From contig CAJUBG010000001.1 of assembly GCA_910584575.1 (NCBI GenBank), forward strand, positions 62,001 through 126,000: 64,000 nucleotides of DNA, given 5' to 3'. The position numbers were made by a program, and so were the translations under genes. The notes beneath the pieces were generated by a model. That model was given only the letters and a program-made list of their open reading frames with translations, did no database searches and was not told the origin of the DNA. Below are positions 50,490 through 59,752 of the stretch, piece after piece. Each line of letters starts with the position of its first letter. Position 1 is the stretch's first letter. This DNA is from an uncultured Dorea sp. GTDB taxonomy: Bacteria; Bacillota; Clostridia; Lachnospirales; Lachnospiraceae.

Positions 50490-51284
50490 GTGACATCACA
50501 AAAAAGAGCAACGCCTCCTGCCGGAAGGCATAAAGACCAGGCCATAAATCTCACAGACTGGAAATTCCCAATGGATGAAACGAAAAAAGCCCAAAGCCTG
50601 TCCGTCATCAGGATGGCGGCAGAGCAGAAGCGTATCCGCCCCTGCCCTACATTTATAGAGCAGCTCTTTAACCAGCTTCGCTTCCAGACCTGGAGGTATT
50701 GGATACTCCAAGGCATGATTCTGCTGACCGCCATGGTTTTGGCGCTTACCCTTCACAAACGACAGGCAGACCGTATAGAGACACTTGCCGCCTGCTCTGT
50801 ATTCCTTGTGTTTGCGGGAAATATTTTCCTCGGCCATGTGGCAAGCCTGTTCTCCTGGCATATGGCAGAACTTGAGCAGACCTTGTACCTGAACCTGAAA
50901 CAGATGGTGTGTATCCGAATGTTGGAGGCAGGGATTGCCGATCTGGTCATACTGACATTGTTCCTAATCATCACTGGCAGCAAACAGCCCTCAGAAATCG
51001 GCACCTCCCTCATCTATATGCTGGTTCCGTTTCTGTGGTCAGACACCCTGTATCTGCATATGCTGACAAACCTAAGGAATATTTCCCTGGGTTTCCGTTC
51101 CCTTGCCTTTGGCCTGCTCAGCGGCATTCTTGCGCTTTTCCCTATATTATGGGAATCCGTCTATCAGCCAAAGTATCTGGTCATTTGGCAGATATTGACG
51201 CTCGCAGGGCTGTGTCTGCTGATTGCAGAAGTCTACGGCCTTCTTGGAAAAATAGAAAATGGAGGTGACATATGCCTGAATTAA
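50490..51284 (+). CDS. Membrane protein linked to ECF sigma factor, possible anti-sigma
   Basis: A 264-residue protein. About 70 N-terminal residues are cytoplasmic and charged, and six transmembrane helices follow. It lies 24 bases behind the sigma gene and overlaps the ATPase gene by 13 bases. This position is usually that of the anti-sigma factor, but no zinc-finger signature is present. It could also be a subunit of the following transporter. The start is GTG at 50490; AGGAG lies about 11 bases before it, so the exact start is uncertain. Confidence 0.7.
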   Translation: MTSQKRATPPAGRHKDQAINLTDWKFPMDETKKAQSLSVIRMAAEQKRIRPCPTFIEQLFNQLRFQTWRYWILQGMILLTAMVLALTLHKRQADRIETLAACSVFLVFAGNIFLGHVASLFSWHMAELEQTLYLNLKQMVCIRMLEAGIADLVILTLFLIITGSKQPSEIGTSLIYMLVPFLWSDTLYLHMLTNLRNISLGFRSLAFGLLSGILALFPILWESVYQPKYLVIWQILTLAGLCLLIAEVYGLLGKIENGGDICLN

Positions 51285-52174
51285 AATTAGACCGTATTAC
51301 AAAACACTTCAAAAATAAAATCGCCGTGGATAACGTGTCCTTAACCCTGCGGGAAGGTGTGTACGGATTTCTCGGCGCAAACGGCGCAGGAAAGACAACC
51401 CTTCTGCGCATGATCTGCGGCGTACTGAAGCCAACCTTTGGAGAGATAAGCTGCAACGGCATAGAGATTGGCAGACTGGACGGTGATTACCGATACCTTC
51501 TGGGATATCTGCCCCAGGACTTTGGCTATTATCCGGAATTTACCGCCAGACGGTATCTGGAATATCTGGCGGCATGTAAGGCAGTCCCTAAGGCTCTTGC
51601 GAAAGAGAGGGTTGAGGAAATGCTTCACCTGACCGGCCTGGCCAACGACCAGCGAAATAAAATTAAGACATTTTCCGGCGGAATGCTTCGGAGGCTTGGA
51701 ATCGCCCAGGCACTTCTAAACGACCCTGAGCTTCTCATACTTGACGAGCCCACCTCCGGACTTGACCCCAAAGAACGGATACGTTTCCGCAACATTATCA
51801 GCTCACTGTCCAAGGGGCGAATCATCATCCTGTCCACCCATATCGTCTCCGATGTAGAATTTATCGCAGATGAAATACTGCTTATGAAACAGGGCAGAAT
51901 GATTGAGCAGGGAACCGTGGCAGAAGTCACGCAGAGCGTAAACGGCAAAGTGTGGGAATATCTTGCCGCGCCAGAGGAAGCCATAAGGATGAACGAAGCC
52001 TTCCCTGTCAGCAATCTGAAAAACGAGGGGGAAAAGGTGCGCCTTCGGCTTCTGTCAGACACATGCCCCTGTGAAGGCGCAATAAAGGTTCCCCCAGGAC
52101 TTGAGGACGTATATTTATATCACTTTGAGGAGGTGTCAGAACATGGGGACCATTTGGAAAGAAGAACTTTATAA
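51272..52174 (+). CDS. ABC transporter ATP-binding protein (drug/lantibiotic-type)
   Basis: A 300-residue ATPase. Walker A GANGAGKTT near residue 34, signature FSGGMLRRLGIAQAL near 133, Walker B LLILDEPTSGLDPKE near 155 and switch His in STHIVSDVE. A 90-residue C-terminal extension follows, as in multidrug and lantibiotic-immunity exporters. The ATG at 51272 follows AAATGGAGGTGACAT, overlapping the previous gene, and its stop overlaps the next permease gene by 32 bases. Confidence 0.93.
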   Translation: MPELKLDRITKHFKNKIAVDNVSLTLREGVYGFLGANGAGKTTLLRMICGVLKPTFGEISCNGIEIGRLDGDYRYLLGYLPQDFGYYPEFTARRYLEYLAACKAVPKALAKERVEEMLHLTGLANDQRNKIKTFSGGMLRRLGIAQALLNDPELLILDEPTSGLDPKERIRFRNIISSLSKGRIIILSTHIVSDVEFIADEILLMKQGRMIEQGTVAEVTQSVNGKVWEYLAAPEEAIRMNEAFPVSNLKNEGEKVRLRLLSDTCPCEGAIKVPPGLEDVYLYHFEEVSEHGDHLERRTL

Positions 52175-53249
52175 GATAGCATCCAGAAAAATCGTCTGGC
52201 TTGGCGTGTTTCTTTTGCTCGCTTTCGTAACGATACGCTTATATGGAGAATGCTGCCACTATACCACCACCATTGACGGAAATACTTATCAGGGACGCGA
52301 GGCAATCCGCAAAGACAAGGAGTTGACCCGCCGCTGCGCAGGACTGCTGACCAAAGAAAAAGTGAGCCGTCTCTACAAGGAATATGGTTTCTTTTATTAT
52401 GACAGAAAAACCGATACCGCTGTCGGGAACTACTGTAACCGCTTTATCACGGAAAATTTTACCAACTTCCGGCAGACCGACGGATACAGTCCGGATGAAA
52501 TCTATTTTCTGAAAGGGGAGGAATGGAAACGCAATGCCGCGTACCTTCTTGAAAATGATGTACGTTTCGACTATGTCTACGGATGGAATGATTTTACGGA
52601 AATGTACGTATTCACCATAGTGGCGCTGTTTATCATATTGATTCTGGGGCTGTCTCCGGTGTTTGCCGAGGAGTATCAGCTTAAGACGGCAGATATCTTA
52701 AGGACTACCCGCCGTGGAAAAGGAAGTGGAATCTGGCTGAAAATCCTTGCGGCATTGAGCTTCTCCATCGCCCTGACATGCGGGGCCTGCGCTTATCTGT
52801 GGCTTATCTACCTTGCCGTATACGGCGCGCAGGGATGGGATGCCTCCTCCATTTTATTGAGTTTTGTCACACCTTACGGCTACTGTCCGGAAAGTATCCT
52901 GGGGTACTTTATTTACATCACATCCCTAAGCCTCGTCGGAGTCCTTCTTCTGACCGGCATTGTGATTGGTATCTCGGCTCTGTGCAAAAGTCCGTTCCTT
53001 GTGTTGATTCTCTCTCTTTGCGCATACCTGTTCCCTGTTGTCTGGGTTCAGATACTTGGACCCATGTGGCTTTTCGGAGTGACTATGACAAAAAATATCA
53101 CCCATTTTATGACATCTATGCCGGTATATCTTCCGATGGGCTCAGGATTTGCATTTTCCGCAGAACAAATAATGGTACATCTGGGGATTGCCCTGGCTGT
53201 GGGAATCGGCGGGATATGCCTTGGATATCACAGATACCGCAACTGCTGA
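52143..53249 (+). CDS. ABC transporter permease
   Basis: A 368-residue membrane protein. MGTIWKEELYKIASRKIVWLGVFLLLAF is the opening typical of ABC-2 type permeases. A large extracellular loop (residues 40-165) precedes six transmembrane helices. It is the partner of the ATPase encoded upstream, with which it overlaps. The start at 52143 follows TTTGAGGAGGTGTCAGAAC. Together with the ECF sigma factor and six-helix protein it forms one four-gene operon. Confidence 0.88.
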   Translation: MGTIWKEELYKIASRKIVWLGVFLLLAFVTIRLYGECCHYTTTIDGNTYQGREAIRKDKELTRRCAGLLTKEKVSRLYKEYGFFYYDRKTDTAVGNYCNRFITENFTNFRQTDGYSPDEIYFLKGEEWKRNAAYLLENDVRFDYVYGWNDFTEMYVFTIVALFIILILGLSPVFAEEYQLKTADILRTTRRGKGSGIWLKILAALSFSIALTCGACAYLWLIYLAVYGAQGWDASSILLSFVTPYGYCPESILGYFIYITSLSLVGVLLLTGIVIGISALCKSPFLVLILSLCAYLFPVVWVQILGPMWLFGVTMTKNITHFMTSMPVYLPMGSGFAFSAEQIMVHLGIALAVGIGGICLGYHRYRNC

Positions 53250-53259
53250 GAAATAAACC

Positions 53260-54225
53260 TTATACCAGGTGCGCTATCTTGTCCGTAACCCGCACAAAGG
53301 GTTTCCGCGACACAAGCCACACCACAGCAATACAGAACACGATCAGCAGGGCACTCTCCACATTCGTCTCTACATCCTCAAGAACCGGAGAACGAGCCTT
53401 CAGCCAGCTATAAAAAAGTCCATGGAAGATATAGACTGCCATCGTTCTCTCCCCCAGGTAGGAGTAGGATTTCTGCTCTGACGGAAGTACCAGCATAAAC
53501 AGGTAAATCAGCAAAAATGATATCCCATAGCAGACGATGCGTATCAGTATTCCTTCCACAGAGGATAACTCCAGTTCCTCATAGGAATAACGCCCATAGA
53601 AAATTTTCACCGGCAAGCGGCGGTGGTATCTGTCCCGAAACAGAAACGCCGCCATACCCCCAATGATTCCAAGGGCGCCCAGATACCCCTTCCGGTTACG
53701 GAAGGGGGTAAGCCATCCGCTGTCAAACTCCATCCCCGCCAGGAAAAAAGGAAAGAAAAATATAATCCTCGGAATGGACAGAAAGTTGCCGATTCCAAAC
53801 AGCCCCACAGCAAGCCCTGCAATCAGTGATAAGAGCAGGTGGCAGGGAAGCCTTTTCACAGCAGGCGCCGCCAGCCTCCAAACGCACAATGCCAGGAGAT
53901 ACCACAGTGTAAATTTGGGTCTGGTAAAATATAGCTCGGTTTCTTTGTCCAGTATATATGTATATAGCAGGTAGTAGATTACTTCATACACGAAGTAAGG
54001 GATTACCAGCCCGCTAATGAGTTTTTTCACAGATGGGATTTTCTTTGAAAAATATCCCGATATAAAGATAAACGCCGGCATATGGAACGCCACAATCCCC
54101 CATTTCAGCTCATACAAAAACGGATTCTGATCATAGCACGGCTCAATAAAATGTCCGATTACCACCAGCACAATCAACAGTACCTTGTAATTGTCAAAAA
54201 GATACTCTCTCTGTCTTTTCTCCAT
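53260..54225 (-). CDS. Membrane acyltransferase (acyltransferase_3 / NolL-like)
   Basis: A 321-residue polytopic protein with ten predicted helices. FDNYKVLLIVLVVIGHF near residues 9-25 carries the conserved His, and FHMPAFIFISGYFSKK near 45 is family-typical. Such enzymes O-acetylate sugars or peptidoglycan from the cytoplasmic side. The start is uncertain: ATGs lie at 54237, 54231 and 54225, and GGTGAT before 54225 is the best site. It overlaps the end of the upstream DUF1667 gene, so it may belong to the glp transcript even though the function differs. Confidence 0.85.
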   Translation of the reverse strand: MEKRQREYLFDNYKVLLIVLVVIGHFIEPCYDQNPFLYELKWGIVAFHMPAFIFISGYFSKKIPSVKKLISGLVIPYFVYEVIYYLLYTYILDKETELYFTRPKFTLWYLLALCVWRLAAPAVKRLPCHLLLSLIAGLAVGLFGIGNFLSIPRIIFFFPFFLAGMEFDSGWLTPFRNRKGYLGALGIIGGMAAFLFRDRYHRRLPVKIFYGRYSYEELELSSVEGILIRIVCYGISFLLIYLFMLVLPSEQKSYSYLGERTMAVYIFHGLFYSWLKARSPVLEDVETNVESALLIVFCIAVVWLVSRKPFVRVTDKIAHLV

Positions 54226-54610
54226 TTTCATCACCATCAAATAATTTTCTTTCACCCACGTTCTTTGTAGCCACAATATCTACCCCAGTTCCCGCAATAT
54301 TTTCTACCAGAACGTCACCGATACTGATTGGCGCTCTGACCTCGACCTCCTTGAGCGCACGCACGCACTCTAAGACTTTTTTCTTAGGGATATCCTCCCT
54401 TGTCTTGACCGAAACCATCCTCTTATCCCCTCCGGATACTCTCACCGTAGACGTCACAAGCCTGGTTGGACTCGTCAGCTCTTTTCTGGCATAAGAATCT
54501 CCCCGCTTGCAGGTATTTCCAGACACGCTTAAAATTGTCTCCCCCTCCACCACAGCCGTCAGCATACAGCCCAGAGGGCAGTTAATACAGATTAGTTTTT
54601 TTTCTTCCAT
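54194..54610 (-). CDS. DUF1667 protein, Cys-rich partner of the glycerol-3-phosphate oxidation system
   Basis: A 138-residue protein with four N-terminal Cys: CINCPLGC at 8-15 and GNTCKRG near Cys33, which could bind an iron-sulfur cluster or zinc. The rest is the DUF1667 fold (VRAPISIGDVLVENIAGTGVDIVATKNV). It is regularly found behind GlpA-like and FAD-oxidoreductase genes in anaerobes and may act as an electron transfer subunit in place of GlpC; that role is inferred. It lies four bases behind the FAD oxidoreductase. Confidence 0.88.
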   Translation of the reverse strand: MEEKKLICINCPLGCMLTAVVEGETILSVSGNTCKRGDSYARKELTSPTRLVTSTVRVSGGDKRMVSVKTREDIPKKKVLECVRALKEVEVRAPISIGDVLVENIAGTGVDIVATKNVGERKLFDGDENGEKTERVSF

Positions 54611-54614
54611 CTTC

Positions 54615-55877
54615 TTATGCCTCCTCGACCTTTACGTTTATCGTCTCTAATTTGGGATACTCCATAAGCTGCTCTTTCGTAAGCACAATCTCCTCCATCT
54701 CGCCAGGGGCGACGACTGCCTTTTTCCTGTGAAGAACCCTGTCTTTATCAAAATAAACGCTTATATAACAGTTCTTGTATACATTTCCTACACGGAAGCG
54801 TACTGTCAGCCGTTCCTCCATGCGTTTCACACAGATGGTTTCCGGAACCGTGTAACGCACTCCTTCTCCTGCGGTAAGAGAAACAGCTTCTTGGGACTTA
54901 TCTGTAATGCCCAGTATATATTCCGCCGCCTTCTTTCCCGCTGTCTTTGCCTCCTCTGACACGAAATCAACCAAATCATGGACATGGAGTACATTTCCAC
55001 ATGCAAACACACCCTCAATATTCGTCTCAAGGCTTTCATTCACCCTTGGTCCGGAGGTGACTGGATTTAACTCCACCCCCATCCCGCTTGAAAGCTCGTT
55101 TTCCGGAATCAGCCCCACTGAGAGGAGGAGGGTGTCGCAGGAATAGAACTCCTTTGTTCCAGAAATGGGTTTCCCTTTCTCGTCAACCCTTGCAAGCGTC
55201 ACACCCTCAAGCCGTTCTTTTCCCTTGATATCCACTACTGTATGGCTCAGTTTAAGGGGAATTCCATAATCGTCCAGACATTGGACGATATTTCGCTTCA
55301 GTCCGCCAGAGTAAGGCATAAGCTCTGCCACCACCTTCACGTTGGCCCCCTCAAGCGTCATCCTCCTTGCCATAATCAGGCCGATATCGCCAGAGCCTAA
55401 GATTACGACCTCCCTTCCAGGCAGATATCCTTCCATATTCACCAGCCTTTGAGCCGTACCTGCTGAAAAAATTCCTGCCGGACGGAATCCCGGAATATTC
55501 AGCGCGCCCCTGGGTCGTTCTCTGCATCCCATAGCCAGAATGACTGCCTTTGCCTGAAGCTCAAACAGGCCGTCCTTCTGGTTCATGGCTGTCACCACCT
55601 TTTTCCGGCTGATAGCCATAACCATCGTATTCAGCCGATACTCAATTCCTAACTCTTTTACCTGTCTGATAAACCTCCCCGCATATTCCGGTCCGGTCAA
55701 TTCTTCTTTAAATGTATGCAGGCCGAAGCCGTTATGGATACACTGGTTCAGTATCCCGCCAAGCTCATTGTCCCGTTCCAGTATCACAATCCGTTGAATG
55801 CCGTTCTCTCTTGCCGAAGCTGCCGCCGCCAGCCCTGCCGGACCGCCGCCGATAATGACAATATCAAAATTTTCCAT
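54615..55877 (-). CDS. FAD-dependent NAD(P)-disulfide-type oxidoreductase of the glp operon
   Basis: A 420-residue flavoprotein. The FAD-binding GGGPAGLAAAASARE starts near residue 9, and a second Rossmann motif GSGDIGLIMARRM near 160 is for NAD(P)H. AMGCRERPRGALNIPG near 117 and the CGNVLHVHDLVD segment near 292 are conserved in the group. It probably passes electrons from the GlpA-like subunit to NAD or another acceptor. The redox Cys pair of classic disulfide reductases is not seen. It starts 20 bases behind glpA; ribosome site AGGAGGAAGCAAT. Confidence 0.9.
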   Translation of the reverse strand: MENFDIVIIGGGPAGLAAAASARENGIQRIVILERDNELGGILNQCIHNGFGLHTFKEELTGPEYAGRFIRQVKELGIEYRLNTMVMAISRKKVVTAMNQKDGLFELQAKAVILAMGCRERPRGALNIPGFRPAGIFSAGTAQRLVNMEGYLPGREVVILGSGDIGLIMARRMTLEGANVKVVAELMPYSGGLKRNIVQCLDDYGIPLKLSHTVVDIKGKERLEGVTLARVDEKGKPISGTKEFYSCDTLLLSVGLIPENELSSGMGVELNPVTSGPRVNESLETNIEGVFACGNVLHVHDLVDFVSEEAKTAGKKAAEYILGITDKSQEAVSLTAGEGVRYTVPETICVKRMEERLTVRFRVGNVYKNCYISVYFDKDRVLHRKKAVVAPGEMEEIVLTKEQLMEYPKLETINVKVEEA

Positions 55878-55897
55878 ATTGCTTCCTCCTCATATTG

Positions 55898-57340
55898 TTA
55901 AAAAACATCCTTATTCGTTCCTGCAATCAGATAGGAAGCCCCGCCGGATTTCGTCACTTCCCGTATATCCATCCTCCACTCCCTCGCCAGAATCTCCATG
56001 GTTCTCGGTGAACAAAAGCCTGACTGGCAGCGTCCCATGCCTGCCCTTGTCCTGCGCTTCACCCCGTCCAGGGACTTTGCGCCAAGAGGACGCCGGATTG
56101 CGTCTAAAATCTCCCCCTCTGTAATCATCTCACAGCGGCAGATGATATTTCCATATGCCGGCTTCTTGCGAATCAGCGCTGCGCGCGCCTCCCTGGACAG
56201 TGTCTCTGGCTTCAAGATTCCTTTTCTTGTGGAAACGAAATCCTCTTTCTCACAAAGTCCCATCCGTTCCCTTAATATTCCGGCAATCCGTTCACCTATG
56301 GCCGGACAGCCCGTAAGCCCTGGCGACTCGATTCCCGCACAATCTATAAAACCTGGCGCATCCTCTAATTCTCCTATGATAAATTCATCCCCGTCCTCAT
56401 GGGCGCGAAGTCCCGCAAAGGAGGTGATTACCTGGCGCATGGGAAGCTTCTTCACATTCAGTCCGGCTTTTAGAAGCACCTGGTCAAGCCCTTCCCTGGT
56501 GGTATTCGTCCCCTCCTTATCCTGAACGTCAATTGCCGTCGGTCCTAAAATCAGATTACCGTGAGCCGTCGGCGCAACCAGAATCCCTTTACCGAATTTC
56601 CCCGGCAGAGTAAATATGGTACTCCTCACATGGTTCCCCGCACTCTTATCCAACAGGCAGTAATCTCCCCGCCTTGCAGTAATGTGTATCTTTTGCTCAC
56701 TGACCATATTGTGGAACAAATCTGCGTAAACTCCTGCCGCGTTTACCACATATTCCGCAAAATAAACGCCCCGGCTTGTCACAAGCCGATAACCCTTCCC
56801 CTGTTTTGTAATACCTGTCACCTCGGTACAGAAATGGAATTCCACTCCGTTTACATTGGCATTTTCCGCCAGGGCAATATTCAGCTCAAACGGACAGACA
56901 ATCCCTCCCGTGGGCGCATAGAGAGCCGCATATATCTCCTCTGAAAGATTTGGTTCCCTTTGCAAAGCTTCTTCTCTGCTTAATATCCGAAGTCCTTTCA
57001 CGCCGTTGGATACGCCCCTTTCACAGAGAGCCTCAAGCCTTGGCATATCCTCTTTACTCCGGCAGACCACCAAAGAGCCATTCCTTATGAAGGGAATATC
57101 CAATTCCTCTGCCAGGGACTCCATCAGCTCGTTTCCCCGCAAGTTCATTTTCGCTTTCAGCGAACCCGTGGGGGCGTCATAGCCGGCATGGACGATACCG
57201 CTGTTGGCCTTGGACGTTTTGCAGCACACGTCTTCTTCCTTTTCTAACACGCAGACATTTACCTTGTAACGGGACAGTTCCCTTGCAGCAGCAGCGCCGG
57301 ACACACCCCCGCCAATAATAATGACATCATATTTATACAT
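55898..57340 (-). CDS. glpA: Anaerobic glycerol-3-phosphate dehydrogenase subunit A-like flavoprotein
   Basis: A 480-residue protein. FAD-binding IIGGGVSGAAAARELSRY at the N-terminus, KTSKANSGIVHAGYD near 43 and the LGPTAID segment near 265 place it with GlpA/LhgO-like oxidoreductases. The C-terminal 80 residues hold a BFD-like [2Fe-2S] domain with ICRCEMITEGEI near 405 and GRCQSGFC near 440. It oxidises glycerol-3-phosphate to dihydroxyacetone phosphate. The start at 57340 follows GAAGGAGACTTAAGTT. A GlpP-type hairpin lies between glpK and this gene. Confidence 0.9.
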   Translation of the reverse strand: MYKYDVIIIGGGVSGAAAARELSRYKVNVCVLEKEEDVCCKTSKANSGIVHAGYDAPTGSLKAKMNLRGNELMESLAEELDIPFIRNGSLVVCRSKEDMPRLEALCERGVSNGVKGLRILSREEALQREPNLSEEIYAALYAPTGGIVCPFELNIALAENANVNGVEFHFCTEVTGITKQGKGYRLVTSRGVYFAEYVVNAAGVYADLFHNMVSEQKIHITARRGDYCLLDKSAGNHVRSTIFTLPGKFGKGILVAPTAHGNLILGPTAIDVQDKEGTNTTREGLDQVLLKAGLNVKKLPMRQVITSFAGLRAHEDGDEFIIGELEDAPGFIDCAGIESPGLTGCPAIGERIAGILRERMGLCEKEDFVSTRKGILKPETLSREARAALIRKKPAYGNIICRCEMITEGEILDAIRRPLGAKSLDGVKRRTRAGMGRCQSGFCSPRTMEILAREWRMDIREVTKSGGASYLIAGTNKDVF

Positions 57341-57374
57341 AACTTAAGTCTCCTTCTCTATATCTGATAGCTGC

Positions 57375-57430
57375 AAAAGAGCAGAACAATAAACGCATAT
57401 CTCTCAATGCGGTTATTGCTCTGCTCTTTT
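57375..57430 (-). promoter_or_regulatory. Terminator-like hairpin between glpK and glpA, candidate GlpP target
   Basis: On the minus strand AAAAGAGCAGAGCAATAACCGCAT pairs in large part with ATGCGTTTATTGTTCTGCTCTTTT. The loop is TGAGAGAT-like and contains GAGAGAT. The last stem bases give a T-tract. The same AGAGC frame and AGAGAT loop occur in the leader hairpin at 59612-59660, so readthrough may depend on GlpP. Confidence 0.65.
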
Positions 57431-57444
57431 CTCCTGCAAATCCT

Positions 57445-58974
<1,530 letters not shown>

Positions 58975-59001
58975 TTATATTTATTGAGTGGTAAAATCAT
59001 A

Positions 59002-59571
59002 CTACATCCGCCATACATCCCTGTTCGTCGTGGATACTGCAATCACTCCGGCAGACAGTACGTTCATCACATCCTCTTTGTCGTTAATCAGCCCTCCGGC
59101 AATAATCGGGGTTCTGGATATCTGGCAAATCTCCTTGATTACCTTGGGCATCAATCCCGGAAGCACCTCTATGAAATCGGGCTTTACCGTATGCTGCTGA
59201 TTCCGGATATTCTCCAATGCCATGGAGTCAATGAGAAAATAACGAAGCACCGTACACAGGGACAACTCCTTTCCCCTTTTGATTAGCGCCGGCTTCGTCG
59301 TGATAATCCCGTCGGCTTGTGTATTCTGCTTAATATAGTCTACCGCCACCTCTTTTGAGCCTAATCCTGCGATTAGGTCTATATGGACCATTGCCATTCT
59401 TCCGGTCTCCTTCACCCTGCCCACAATATCCCTGATGGTGCAAATATCTCCAAACAGGATAAAGACGACTCGGATATCCTCCAATTCACAGCAGCTTAAT
59501 AGACCTTCCATGTCCTTTACTGCCGCCACAACGGGATTGCTCTCGATTGCATCGTAATATTTTCTGTCCAT
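59002..59571 (-). CDS. glpP: Glycerol-3-phosphate responsive antiterminator GlpP
   Basis: A 189-residue RNA-binding antiterminator. VFILFGDICTIRDIVGRVKE near residues 36-55, VHIDLIAGLGSKEVAVDYI near 62 and the PGLMPKVIKEICQ / TPIIAGGLINDKEDV ending near 135-160 define the GlpP family. In Bacillus it binds glycerol-3-phosphate and lets polymerase read past a leader terminator of glp genes. The start at 59571 follows AGAGGGGAGAGG. It heads the glp operon, and its own leader contains a terminator hairpin. Confidence 0.95.
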   Translation of the reverse strand: MDRKYYDAIESNPVVAAVKDMEGLLSCCELEDIRVVFILFGDICTIRDIVGRVKETGRMAMVHIDLIAGLGSKEVAVDYIKQNTQADGIITTKPALIKRGKELSLCTVLRYFLIDSMALENIRNQQHTVKPDFIEVLPGLMPKVIKEICQISRTPIIAGGLINDKEDVMNVLSAGVIAVSTTNRDVWRM

Positions 59572-59611
59572 CCCTCTCCCCTCTTAACATTAGTTCTAAG
59601 ATATGATATAA

Positions 59612-59660
59612 GAAAAAGAGCAAACCAAATAACAACATCTCTGTTGTAATCCTTCGCTCT
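59612..59660 (-). promoter_or_regulatory. Leader terminator of glpP, candidate GlpP antitermination site
   Basis: On the minus strand AGAGC (59660-59656) pairs with GCTCT, and an inner ACAAC pairs with GTTGT around the loop AGAGAT. CTTTTTC follows the stem. It lies between the promoter at 59692-59720 and the glpP start, so transcription must read through it. Confidence 0.75.
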
Positions 59661-59691
59661 CCCATCTCTACACGTTCATGAAACTGATATA

Positions 59692-59720
59692 ACTATACCA
59701 TATTGCTGCCAGTAAATCAA
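59692..59720 (-). promoter_or_regulatory. Promoter of the glp operon
   Basis: On the minus strand TTGATT (59720-59715), a 17-base spacer and TATAGT (59697-59692). Located upstream of the leader hairpin. Confidence 0.75.
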
Positions 59721-59752
59721 TCCCAGTATTACAAACAACTCAACAATATTTT

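Noticed and set aside
59612..59660. Leader hairpin as a simple terminator of the pseudokinase gene
   Set aside because: A good promoter (59692-59720) lies between the pseudokinase stop and the hairpin, so the hairpin belongs to the glpP leader, though it could stop read-through as well.
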